DNA of 64,000 nt, taken from assembly GCA_017798145.1 (NCBI GenBank), contig CP059069.1:3085226-3149225 (forward strand), read 5' to 3'. The notes beneath the pieces are model-generated. The model ran no database searches. It was not told the origin of the DNA and worked only from the letters and a program-made list of their open reading frames with translations. The position numbers and the translations under genes were made by a program. This DNA is from Akkermansiaceae bacterium. Its GTDB lineage: Bacteria > Verrucomicrobiota > Verrucomicrobiia > Verrucomicrobiales > Akkermansiaceae. This document shows positions 9,920-17,609 of this stretch, piece after piece (position 1 is the stretch's first letter; each line of letters opens with the position of its first letter).

Positions 9920-11368
9920 TCATTTGTCGTCCGGGATGCCGCCGGACTCCATCTGTTCCTTGTACCAGACATGGTAGGGGCGGGTCTTGGACATGGGGGC
10001 ACCCTCGTTGACCATCAGCGGCCGAGCCTCCCTCCAGAATGTTTCGTAGGCCTCCAGCATTTCCGACGCGATCTCGGCTTGCTCACCGATGACGTTCACC
10101 ATCTGGCCGGGATCCCTCGAAAGGTCGTATAGCGCATCCCTTCCCACCATGCGGAATTTCGCATTGCGTATGGCGAAGTTCTCCCACTTGGATTTGTCTG
10201 GGTCCGCGCCCGTCGGCCAGCGCCCCGTGTGCGTGAAAAGGAAGCGATCCGGCCATGCGGCCTTGTCTTCCCCAAGTAGCGGCCAGAAATCACGCCCCTC
10301 CACCTGCTTTTCCGGGAATCCGACGCCTGCGATCCCTGCAAGCGTGGGCAGGATGTCGATGTGAGCGACCACTTCGTTCACCTTTTTCCCGGCCACCGTG
10401 TGCCCGTCCCAGCGCATGAAAAACGGCACCCGCACACCGCCCTCATCGGTGCTGCCCTTGTAGCCTTTCATTCCGGCATTGTAGCCCTTGAGTTCCTTGC
10501 CGTCCTTGTCTTCGCCAAGCACCGCCCCCTCATCGCCCACTTTTCCCGCCATGCCGTTGTCACTCATGAAAATGAACACCGTTTCCTTCCACAGATCCCA
10601 CTCGTCCATCTTCGCCATGAGCTTGCCGAGGTTGTCGTCGATGTTCTCGATCATTCCGAAAAACCCCGCCTGCTGGCTGTTGAAGCCCATCTCGGTGAAA
10701 CGTTTCCTCGATGACTCCGGAGCGATGTACGGGGCGTGCGGCGCGTTGGTGGAGATGTAGGCGAAGAACGGTGCGTCCGTGTCTTTCACCGCCGAGATCC
10801 AGCCCGTCGCCTTGTCGAAAAACACATCGGTGCAGAAGCCCTTGGTTTTCACGAACCTGCCGTTGTGGCGGATCACCGGATCGAAATACCTGTTCTTAGG
10901 TGCATCCGCACAGGAGCAGTCATAGGCCTGCCCGATCCCGCCCGCGCCGTGGATGAACACCTCGTCGAAGCCGCGGCTTCCCGGCTGGTATTCCTCCTCG
11001 TCGCCGAGGTGCCATTTCCCGAAAATCCCGCTCTTGTAACCCGCCTTCGCGAGCACCTGCGGCAGGGTCACGGTCGAAAGAGCCATCCTTTCCCGCTCTA
11101 GGATCGTGTGGGTGATCCCGTTCTTCATCGGGTGCCGCCCTGACATGATCGCCGCCCGCGTCGGCGAGCAGGTCGGGCTGACGAGAAACCGGTCGAAGGA
11201 CGTTCCCGTGTCATGGAGCTTGTCCATGTTCGGCGTCCTGATCCATGGATGCCCGTGCGCACCAACCGGCGCGTAGCCTTGGTCATCGGTGATCACCAAG
11301 ATGATGTTCGGAGCCTTTCCGAACAGCGCCGTCGAGAACAAAGCGGAGAGTAGGAGGTTTCGTAGCAT
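9920..11368 (-). CDS. Secreted arylsulfatase-family sulfatase
   Basis: The protein has 482 residues from the ATG whose complement is at 11366-11368. The frame is open further upstream, but this start gives a signal peptide (MLRNLLLSALFSTALFGKA) directly before the sulfatase fold. NIILVITDDQG carries the first metal aspartates. CSPTRAAIMSGR (C67-S-P-T-R71) is a complete formylglycine signature. FMSDNGMAG and VVAHIDILPTLAGIAG follow. It probably removes sulfate from carbohydrates in the periplasm or outside the cell. Its stop abuts the stop of the GH1 gene with no gap. No sulfatase-maturing enzyme is in the window. Confidence 0.93.
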   Translation of the reverse strand: MLRNLLLSALFSTALFGKAPNIILVITDDQGYAPVGAHGHPWIRTPNMDKLHDTGTSFDRFLVSPTCSPTRAAIMSGRHPMKNGITHTILERERMALSTVTLPQVLAKAGYKSGIFGKWHLGDEEEYQPGSRGFDEVFIHGAGGIGQAYDCSCADAPKNRYFDPVIRHNGRFVKTKGFCTDVFFDKATGWISAVKDTDAPFFAYISTNAPHAPYIAPESSRKRFTEMGFNSQQAGFFGMIENIDDNLGKLMAKMDEWDLWKETVFIFMSDNGMAGKVGDEGAVLGEDKDGKELKGYNAGMKGYKGSTDEGGVRVPFFMRWDGHTVAGKKVNEVVAHIDILPTLAGIAGVGFPEKQVEGRDFWPLLGEDKAAWPDRFLFTHTGRWPTGADPDKSKWENFAIRNAKFRMVGRDALYDLSRDPGQMVNVIGEQAEIASEMLEAYETFWREARPLMVNEGAPMSKTRPYHVWYKEQMESGGIPDDK

Positions 11369-11481
11369 CACGCATGCTTGCACCCTCCAGCCCTTCCGCC
11401 AAGGGCTTTTCGTTTGACCCGCCGGGGATTTGATCCACCATCCCGTGCCTGCTATCAGGGGCTTTCTCCTGCCATCCCGCC

Positions 11482-12213
11482 ATGCTCCGACTTTCATTCA
11501 TCTTCTTATTCCTGTCCCTCCCCGTCCGGGCCCAGGACGCCGATGCGAACATCATTGAGCTTCGGGAAATCATTTCCAGGATCGTCGATGTCCAGGCTTT
11601 GGAATCCGGCGAGCGCCTCGCCTGGGAGGCCAGGAAAGCGGAAATGGCCGCCCTGCTCGAACTCCATCGCAAGGAAATCGCCCTATTGGATGAGGAACTC
11701 GCCGAAGCCGGAAAGTCCGCACCCGGCCACGACAGCTCCACCGAATCCATCAGGTACGAGATCGAGGATCTGAAAAACACCCGCCGCCTCGCCTCCGAAG
11801 CCGTTGCCCGCAACGTCCCTCGTGCGCTCTCCATCTCCGCCAGTCTCCCCGCACCACTTCTCAGGGAAGTCGATCCGGAGCTAGCCGCCCTGCGCACATG
11901 GAAGCCCTCCGGCGACCCCCGCGAAGCGCTCAGCTCCATCCTTTCGCTGATCGGCAAGTCTCAGCAATTCAACCGCCGCTTCACCCGCTCCACGGAAACC
12001 ATAGCTGGCCGCGAAGCCGAAATCCTCTATCTCGGGCTCGGCTGCGCGTTCTATGCGGACGGCAAGGGCAGCGGCGGCATCGGCCGACCCGGACCCAGCG
12101 GATGGACATGGGAGGCGCGTCCGGCCTTGTTCCCCCAGATCCGCTCCGCTTTCGCCAGCCTCGATAAGAAAAGCCCCCCTGTGATGGTCGAGCTACCGCT
12201 GGAAATCAGATGA
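11482..12213 (+). CDS. DUF3450-like periplasmic coiled-coil protein of a TonB operon
   Basis: The protein has 243 residues with a signal peptide (MLRLSFIFLFLSLPVRA). It has a long heptad-rich region at about 25-110 (EARKAEMAALLELHRKEIALLDEELAEA) and a C-terminal part ending in LGLGCAFYADGKG...GWTWEARPALFPQIRSAF, which fits the C-terminal part of DUF3450 proteins as I know them. In Vibrio and relatives DUF3450 heads the operon DUF3450-ttpC-exbB-exbD-tonB-TPR, and exactly this order follows here. Its role is thought to be structural support for the TonB2-type system. Divergent from the sulfatase, with 113 bases between. Confidence 0.75.
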   Translation: MLRLSFIFLFLSLPVRAQDADANIIELREIISRIVDVQALESGERLAWEARKAEMAALLELHRKEIALLDEELAEAGKSAPGHDSSTESIRYEIEDLKNTRRLASEAVARNVPRALSISASLPAPLLREVDPELAALRTWKPSGDPREALSSILSLIGKSQQFNRRFTRSTETIAGREAEILYLGLGCAFYADGKGSGGIGRPGPSGWTWEARPALFPQIRSAFASLDKKSPPVMVELPLEIR

Positions 12214-12271
12214 ACCCATGCAGCGCTGGCTTTGGTCGGCGTGAATCCCTCCCACTCCAATCTCCCTCTTC

Positions 12272-12305
12272 AGATCCGTGCCCGTCCGTCTCCATCCGTG
12301 GTTCC
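12272..12305 (-). repeat. ACGGATGG-type repeat overlapping the start of the long ExbB gene
   Basis: On the minus strand this reads GGAACCACGGATGGAGACGG then ACGGGCACGGATCT, the same family as 60882-60914. On the plus strand it includes the GTG start and codes PVRLHPWF at the beginning of the signal peptide. Confidence 0.65.
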
Positions 12306-13639
12306 TATTCTTACTCCTCCTGGCATATCCAGCAGAAGCCCAGACCACCGTCCCCGCCGCCCTCGAAACCGCGAAGTCCGATCTCGCAACAGCCCTCTCC
12401 GCCCTGGAAAAAACCCGCACCGCAATTGCGGCGGAGAAACCCGCCCTATCCTCGGATTTCCAGAAAACCGAACTCGAGCTCCGCGAAAAGCGCCGCCTCG
12501 CCCGCATCGCGAGGCTCTCGAAGGAAGACCGCGCCGAAGAGCTCCGCCAGCTCCAGCGCGACCTCTCCACCCGCAGCAAGGACGCTGCGTATCTCGCCGG
12601 GCTCCTCAAGGACCACGCCCTGAAAACCACCGCCGTCGCCTCGCCCGGCGCACCGCTGCTTGAAATCCCACCCGATATCCTCGCTGCCGAAGCCGGAGTT
12701 CCCGCCCAAGCCCTTGCCGACCGCCTCATCATCCTCGACGCCTCCCTGACACGCCTCGAAGCCCTCCTCGGCGGCTCCACCGCACTCGGCCAGGCATCCG
12801 ATCCCGACGGCGAAATCCTGCCAGGCACTTTCGCCGCCATAGGCCCGGCATCCTATTTCCTGTCCGAAGACAAAACCATCGGCGGGGATGTCATCGCTTC
12901 GAAATCCGGCGGCAACCCGCGCTTCGTCCCCGGCTCCGCGGATGCCATCGCAACCCTCATTTCCGGAAAGGAAGCGACCCTTCCCGTCGATCCCACCGGC
13001 GGCGATGCCCGTATCCTCTCGGAGATCAGCGGCGGCCCGCTCGATCTCATCCGCAAGGGCGGGCTGTGGATCTGGCCCATCATGTTCCTGGCGCTGCTCT
13101 CGCTCGTCTTCGGCCTCATCAAGCTCGCCCGCTTCGCCCGCCTCCGCGAGCCCCGCGACCCGTGGGTCAAGGCCATCCTCGCCGCCCTCCGCAGCGGCGA
13201 CCGCGACAAGGCGCAGCAGCTCGCCGCCTCCCAGAACCACCCCGCCGCCGCTGTCATGGAAAAGCTCATTGCCGTTTCCGAAAACCCGGCCGACCTTATC
13301 GAGGAAACGCTCTACGAGCAGCTCATGGGCGTGCAGGCAAACGCCTCGTCCATGCTACCGGTCATCGCCATCACCGCCGCCACCGCGCCGCTGCTCGGCC
13401 TGCTCGGCACCGTCTCCGGCATGATCGCCACCTTCAACCTCATCACCGTCTTCGGCTCCGGCGATCCCAAGCCCCTCGCCGGCGGCATCTCCGAAGCGCT
13501 CATCACCACCCTATTCGGACTGGTCGTCGCCATCCCCGCCCTCATCCTCCACGCCTTCCTCGCCCGCCGCGCGCAGGGCATCGTCCAGACCACAGAGCGC
13601 CTCGGCCTTTCCTTCATCAACGGCCTCAGGGCAAAATGA
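12278..13639 (+). CDS. Long MotA/TolQ/ExbB-family proton channel protein (TtpC-like)
   Basis: The protein has 453 residues from a GTG start; the signal peptide (PVRLHPWFLFLLLLAYPAEA) is partly encoded by a dispersed repeat. Residues 20-250 form an N-terminal periplasmic extension, with a coiled coil at about 25-110. Three membrane segments of the ExbB fold follow: around 264-285 (GLWIWPIMFLALLSLVFGLIKLA), 360-390 (LPVIAITAATAPLLGLLGTVSGMI) and 408-430 (ISEALITTLFGLVVAIPALIL). This layout matches TtpC of the Vibrio TonB2 system, which helps couple the proton-motive force to TonB. It is probably co-transcribed with the DUF3450 gene. Confidence 0.85.
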   Translation: MPVRLHPWFLFLLLLAYPAEAQTTVPAALETAKSDLATALSALEKTRTAIAAEKPALSSDFQKTELELREKRRLARIARLSKEDRAEELRQLQRDLSTRSKDAAYLAGLLKDHALKTTAVASPGAPLLEIPPDILAAEAGVPAQALADRLIILDASLTRLEALLGGSTALGQASDPDGEILPGTFAAIGPASYFLSEDKTIGGDVIASKSGGNPRFVPGSADAIATLISGKEATLPVDPTGGDARILSEISGGPLDLIRKGGLWIWPIMFLALLSLVFGLIKLARFARLREPRDPWVKAILAALRSGDRDKAQQLAASQNHPAAAVMEKLIAVSENPADLIEETLYEQLMGVQANASSMLPVIAITAATAPLLGLLGTVSGMIATFNLITVFGSGDPKPLAGGISEALITTLFGLVVAIPALILHAFLARRAQGIVQTTERLGLSFINGLRAK

Positions 13640-13652
13640 ATTCCATCAATCC

Positions 13653-13679
13653 AACCACAGAGACGCGGAGAACACGGAG
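13653..13679 (+). repeat. Single ACCACAGAG/ACACGGAG-type intergenic repeat
   Basis: The stretch AACCACAGAGACGCGGAG followed by AACACGGAG lies between the two ExbB genes, just after the stop of the longer one. It belongs to the same short-repeat family as the inverted pair at 21782-21893. Confidence 0.65.
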
Positions 13680-13767
13680 CCCACATCCCATCATCAGTCA
13701 CGAAACCACGCCCCTGTGCCCGCCGTGCTAAAAAACCGGCATCCCAAGGGATTTCGAACATAGCGTT

Positions 13768-14301
13768 TTGAAAACAGCCATCCAGCAAACCCTCCACGAA
13801 GGCGGCATCACTCTCTACGCGCTGCTCGCCCTCGCGATCGCGATCTACGCCACCCTCTACGGCGTATGGCGCCACCTCGCTGCATCCCGGAAACTGGCCT
13901 TCTCTGACGGCGCTTCCCCTGCCGAAACCCACCGCCAATACGCCGCCTGCGAGCTCGATGAAATGGCATGGGTCGAGCGCCGCCTGCCCTTCCTCGCCAT
14001 CCTCATCTCCACCGCCCCCCTGCTTGGCCTGCTCGGCACCGTCGCCGGGATGCTCATCACCTTCTCCGGCATGGCCTCGGGCAGCAACGCCCCCCTCGAC
14101 ACCATCTCCACCGGCATCTCCAGGGCCCTCGTCACCACCCAGGCCGGACTCGTCATCGCCATCCCCGCCGCCTTCCTCCTCGCCCTCCTGAAACGCCGCG
14201 CCGAAACCACCCACCTCGAGATGCAGCGGCAGCTGCACACACAGCTCGCCGCAAATTCGCAACCTTCCCTGAAAACCGAAACCTTGCACCTAGCAAACTG
14301 A
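13768..14301 (+). CDS. exbB: ExbB-like proton channel subunit
   Basis: The protein has 177 residues from a TTG start (MKTAIQQTLHEGGITLYALLALAIAIYATLYG). It has the three ExbB membrane segments, the second and third within FLAILISTAPLLGLLGTVAGML and GISRALVTTQAGLVIAIPAAFLLALL. ExbB pentamers form the inner-membrane channel that drives TonB. The TGA overlaps the ATG of exbD by one base, so the two are translationally coupled. The 128-base gap before it carries an intergenic repeat (13653-13679). Confidence 0.93.
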   Translation: MKTAIQQTLHEGGITLYALLALAIAIYATLYGVWRHLAASRKLAFSDGASPAETHRQYAACELDEMAWVERRLPFLAILISTAPLLGLLGTVAGMLITFSGMASGSNAPLDTISTGISRALVTTQAGLVIAIPAAFLLALLKRRAETTHLEMQRQLHTQLAANSQPSLKTETLHLAN

Positions 14302-14705
14302 TGCGAAGATTCCGCCACACCACCAACCCCGAGAACCAGGGCGGCATCGACATCTCCCCGCTCATCGATGTCGTCTTCCTGCTGCTGATTTTCTTCATCG
14401 TCACCACCGTCTTCATCAAGGAAACCGGGGTCACCGTCTCCAAGCCCCGCGCCGCCAGCTCCGAAGACCTGGACCGCCAGGCCATCCTCCTCGCCGTCAC
14501 CGCCGAAGGCCGTGTCTGGCAAGGTGGCCGCGAGATCGGCCACGACGGCGTCCGCGCAGTCGTCTCCGCCCTTCTGGAGGAAACCCCGGACACAGCGGTC
14601 ATCATCCGCGCCGATGCCGCGGCCCCCACCGAGGACACCGTCCGCGTCATCGACTCCGCAAAGCTCGCAGGCGCCGATTCCGTCTCCCTGGCCACCGAGC
14701 GGTGA
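14301..14705 (+). CDS. exbD: ExbD biopolymer transport protein
   Basis: The protein has 134 residues; the ATG overlaps the exbB stop. One membrane helix carries the essential proton-accepting aspartate, D23, in ISPLIDVVFLLLIFFIVTT. A short periplasmic domain follows (ILLAVTAEGRVWQGGREIG...VIIRADAAAPTEDTVRVIDSAKLAGADSVSLAT), as in ExbD/TolR. With ExbB it forms the proton-driven motor for TonB. The same frame is open upstream, but that part is only exbB read out of frame. Confidence 0.95.
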   Translation: MRRFRHTTNPENQGGIDISPLIDVVFLLLIFFIVTTVFIKETGVTVSKPRAASSEDLDRQAILLAVTAEGRVWQGGREIGHDGVRAVVSALLEETPDTAVIIRADAAAPTEDTVRVIDSAKLAGADSVSLATER

Positions 14706-14722
14706 ACCCCAAAATTCCAAGC

Positions 14723-14817
14723 TTTAAACCCCAAGAAGATGGCTCCGCGCTCCAACCCTTTCATTTCTCCGCTATTCGCCCTACCCTTCACAACCCAAGC
14801 CTCTTCGTTGGGGTTTA
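14723..14817. repeat. Imperfect inverted repeat between exbD and tonB
   Basis: TTTAAACCCCAAGAAG at 14723-14738 is matched in inverse by CTTCGTTGGGGTTTAA at 14802-14817, with one inserted base. A further TTTGAAATTTAACGTTTGAA-like stretch runs into the tonB start. The element could form a large hairpin in the exbD-tonB transcript or be a small mobile intergenic repeat. No poly-T tract follows, so it is not a clear terminator. Confidence 0.5.
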
Positions 14818-14835
14818 AGGTTTGAAATTTAACGT

Positions 14836-15543
14836 TTGAATCTCCGCTCCACCATCACCGGCATCGCCGCCTCCGCCATCCTTCTGGCGGTGTTGGGGAT
14901 CGCGCGCCTGTTCACGGTCCAGGCGGACATTCCGGATCTCACTGTCCGCGATGTGGAGACCGTGGTTTTCGAGCCCCCACCGCCACCGCCGCCTGCGGAG
15001 GAAACCCCGGACACGCCTCCGCCACCTCCGGCGCTCACGGAAGTGAGTGCCATTCCCGATCCCACCCGCATTCCCGTCCCGCTCGCGGAAGTGCCCATGG
15101 ATATCACCGCACCCGTCGAGGATTTCTTCACCGACCCGGCACCCGCAGCCCTCCCGGCCCCGCCGAAGCCATCACCGCCCAGGCAGCGTGCCGTCTCGGA
15201 GCAATTATTCAGGAAGGAGGAAAACTACCGGAAGGCCCCACCCGTTGAAAAATCGCACTACAGCACCGGCGAACTCGACGGCACCCCGCGCCTGCTCCGC
15301 CACGGCTCGGCCCCCTTCCCATCGGATCTCGCCCGCAAAGGCGTCAGCCGCGGCACCGTCACCTTCGAGGTCGAGCTCTCCACCTCGGGCACCGTCAGCA
15401 TCCGCAGCGTCGTCTCCGCCACCCACCGGGAACTCGTCGCGCCCGCCCGCCGCATCGCTTCCGGAGCCCGCTTCACCCCGCCCAGTAAAGATGGCCGACC
15501 GGTCAAAGCCATCATGCGCTGGCCCATCGTGATTGAGAAATGA
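14836..15543 (+). CDS. tonB: TonB energy-transducing protein
   Basis: The protein has 235 residues from a TTG start. It has an N-terminal membrane anchor (about 8-28, GIAASAILLAVLGIARLF) and a proline-rich spacer crossing the periplasm (EPPPPPPPAEETPDTPPPPPAL). The C-terminal TonB domain is at about 150-235 (YPxxARxxxxxGxV pattern read as FPSDLARKGVSRGTVTFEVELSTSGTV, ending VKAIMRWPIVIEK). It links the ExbB/ExbD motor to outer-membrane receptors. Its stop overlaps an ATG at 15540, so the TPR gene may be coupled to it. Confidence 0.92.
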   Translation: MNLRSTITGIAASAILLAVLGIARLFTVQADIPDLTVRDVETVVFEPPPPPPPAEETPDTPPPPPALTEVSAIPDPTRIPVPLAEVPMDITAPVEDFFTDPAPAALPAPPKPSPPRQRAVSEQLFRKEENYRKAPPVEKSHYSTGELDGTPRLLRHGSAPFPSDLARKGVSRGTVTFEVELSTSGTVSIRSVVSATHRELVAPARRIASGARFTPPSKDGRPVKAIMRWPIVIEK

Positions 15544-15587
15544 AAGAAATGCCGGGTGATCAGTCATCAGTGAGCAGTGCCAGTCCT

Positions 15588-16955
15588 ATGAAACCTTTCC
15601 CAAACATCCGCGTTAATCCGTGTTCATCCGCGGTTCTCTTTCTCGTTACCACATCCCTAGTATTTGCTGCCGAGCCTCTGCCCCTTTCCACCTCCTACTG
15701 GAAAGATCCCGCCTTCCTGAGATCCTTCAACGGCTCGTACCGCATCGAGGCGCGCATCGAGCCATCCGTCACCACGGAGGAACGCGGCCTGCTCGTGGAA
15801 ATCCAGACCCTCATGGCGGCGGGAAAACGCAACGCGGCGCTGGAGAGGCTTTCCACCTCCCCGCTCACCAAAAACTCCGCCGCCCTCACCTTCAACCTCG
15901 GCAACCTCCATTTCGAAACCGGCGATATCGAAAAGGCCATCGAAGCCTACCAATCCGCGCTCAACGCCTACCCCTCCTTCCGCCGCGCCCACCAGAACCT
16001 CGCCCTCGCCCTCGTCCGCGGGAACAAGCTACCCGAAGCCCTCACCCATCTAACAGAAGCCATCCGCCTCGGGGATTCCAGCGGCAGCACCTACGGGCTA
16101 TTGGGCTATTGCCGCCTCGCTAGGGAGGAATACGCCAGCGCCCTCCAGGCATACCGCCTCGCACAGGTCACCGAGCCTGATGTGCCGGAATGGAGCGCAG
16201 GCATCGCCCAATGCCTCCAATACCTCGACCAGAAACAGGAAGCTGTCGCCCTTCTCGACGAGGTCATCCGCAAGCGCCCGCTCGAAAGCTCCTACTCCGT
16301 CCTCCAGGCAAACATCCTGCTGGAACTCAGCAACCCCGAAGCCGCCGTGAAAGCCCTCGAGCTCCCCCACCGCCTCGGCCTCCTCGATCCCGACGCCACA
16401 CTCCTCCTCGCCGATCTCCACCTCCGCGCCGACCGCAGCGAGGCCGCAGCGAAAACCGTCGCCGCCGCATTTTCCGGGGAGAAAAAACCCGGTGAACCCG
16501 CAATCCTCCGCATCATTTCCACAGCCTCCTCCCAGTCCGATTGGCCTCTCGTAAAAGACCTTTTCGAAAAAGCGAAGCAGGAAAAACCAACCCGCCCCCT
16601 CCGCCTCGCCACTGCCCGTTATCTCATCGCTTCCGGGGAAAATCCCGCCGCCGGAGCCGAAGAACTCGCCAAACTCCTCCAAGAAGACCCCACCGACGGC
16701 CAAACCCTCCTCGCCCTCGCGAAACACCAAGCCACCTCCGGCCAACCCGATTCCGCCCAGCTTCTCCTTGAGCGCGCCGCCACGGATCCCGCCACCGCCT
16801 ACGAAGCCCACATCGAGCTAGCCCGCCTCCACGTCTCCCAATCCCGCTACGCAGACGCCCTCAAGGCCATCGATTCCGCCCTAGCCCTGAATCCCACCGA
16901 AGACCTCCGCACCTACCGCGAAGCCCTCCACAACACACTCTCCGCCTCCGAATAA
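15588..16955 (+). CDS. Periplasmic TPR protein of the TonB operon
   Basis: The protein has 455 residues from the ATG at 15588 (MKPFPNIRVNPCSSAVLFLVTTSLVFAAEP, a signal peptide). An in-frame ATG at 15540 overlaps the tonB stop and is the alternative. From about residue 70 there are many tetratricopeptide repeats (SAALTFNLGNLHFETGDIEKAIEAYQSALNAYP is a textbook unit) up to the C-terminus. TPR proteins end the DUF3450/TtpC/ExbB/ExbD/TonB operons of Vibrio type and probably scaffold the system. The bases coding IRVNPCSSAV belong to a dispersed intergenic repeat. Confidence 0.85.
   Translation: MKPFPNIRVNPCSSAVLFLVTTSLVFAAEPLPLSTSYWKDPAFLRSFNGSYRIEARIEPSVTTEERGLLVEIQTLMAAGKRNAALERLSTSPLTKNSAALTFNLGNLHFETGDIEKAIEAYQSALNAYPSFRRAHQNLALALVRGNKLPEALTHLTEAIRLGDSSGSTYGLLGYCRLAREEYASALQAYRLAQVTEPDVPEWSAGIAQCLQYLDQKQEAVALLDEVIRKRPLESSYSVLQANILLELSNPEAAVKALELPHRLGLLDPDATLLLADLHLRADRSEAAAKTVAAAFSGEKKPGEPAILRIISTASSQSDWPLVKDLFEKAKQEKPTRPLRLATARYLIASGENPAAGAEELAKLLQEDPTDGQTLLALAKHQATSGQPDSAQLLLERAATDPATAYEAHIELARLHVSQSRYADALKAIDSALALNPTEDLRTYREALHNTLSASE
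15604..15635 (-). repeat. ACGGATGAACACGGATTAACG-type repeat inside the TPR gene start
   Basis: On the minus strand this reads AACCGCGGATGAACACGG then ATTAACGCGGATGT. On the plus strand it codes NIRVNPCSSAV in the signal peptide of the TPR protein. Just upstream, 15557-15582 holds a short TGATCAGTCATCAGTGAGCAGT unit, another common intergenic repeat type. Confidence 0.7.
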
Positions 16956-16990
16956 TCCCAATTCCCCCCGATTTCTCCCAAATTGGGATT
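16954..16990. terminator. Perfect 10-bp inverted repeat after the TonB operon
   Basis: AATCCCAATT at 16954-16963 and AATTGGGATT at 16981-16990 are perfect inverse complements separated by 17 bases. They begin inside the stop codon of the TPR gene. There is no strong T run after it, so it is either a weak terminator or an mRNA-end hairpin. Confidence 0.45.
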
Positions 16991-17070
16991 TCGATTCGCG
17001 CGCTCTCTTTCCCCGACTATGGGAACCTGAAGAGTTGGGTTCCAAAACGCCTTGCAAACGCATCCGGCCG

Positions 17071-17490
17071 ATGCAGCCTATCTCCGTGGCAATCTTCCGC
17101 AGCGGCAATTTTCGTCTCCTCTACCTCCTGGCGCTGCTCCAGTTGGTTGGGGGGCCGATCATGTTGCTGCAGGTATCGCTGTTTTCCAAGCTCGTGATCC
17201 AAGAGGCACCCCGCGTGGGCCTCCTCCAGGCGGTTTCCTTCGCATGGGATTCACCTGAATTCAGGGATGCCCTTGCCGACGCTTCGGTGCCTTGGAAAAA
17301 CGCGGCGGGAACCACCTCGAAGGAGGACAAGGCAAAGCCGGATTGCCCCGCCGCGCACGACCTTCCATGGAATGCGGATCCGCGGCCATGTCCCGATGAT
17401 CCCGCCGTCTGCGGGGTGCTGGGTTATTTCCGCATCTGGACGCCGCAGTGGCCGCACGCCCCGCCCGGGCCGCCGCCACGGATGGCATGA
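17071..17490 (+). CDS. Small hypothetical protein with one N-terminal membrane segment, upstream of TonB receptor
   Basis: The protein has 139 residues from the ATG at 17071; a TTG at 17035 in frame is possible. One hydrophobic segment lies at about 12-36 (FRLLYLLALLQLVGGPIMLLQVSLFSKLV). A Pro-, Cys- and His-bearing tail follows (CPAAHDLPWN, PRPCPDDPAVCG, WPHAPPGPPP) and is probably periplasmic. I do not recognise a named family. It ends 119 bases before the TonB-dependent receptor in the same direction and probably belongs to that uptake unit. The coding-like composition and good N-terminus argue that it is real. Confidence 0.55.
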   Translation: MQPISVAIFRSGNFRLLYLLALLQLVGGPIMLLQVSLFSKLVIQEAPRVGLLQAVSFAWDSPEFRDALADASVPWKNAAGTTSKEDKAKPDCPAAHDLPWNADPRPCPDDPAVCGVLGYFRIWTPQWPHAPPGPPPRMA

Positions 17491-17609
17491 AACGCGCGGC
17501 CTCCCGCCGCACCAGCAACGAACCCCGCGATTCCGCATTGGGTTCCCGCGCGCACCCATGGTTGGCGTGCGTCCCATCCCTGAACGTTTCAAACACATCC
17601 ATTTCCAAC

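Noticed and set aside
11369..11497. Longer N-terminus for the sulfatase at 9920-11368
   Set aside because: The open frame continues 43 codons upstream but would bury the signal peptide and overlap the divergent gene start.
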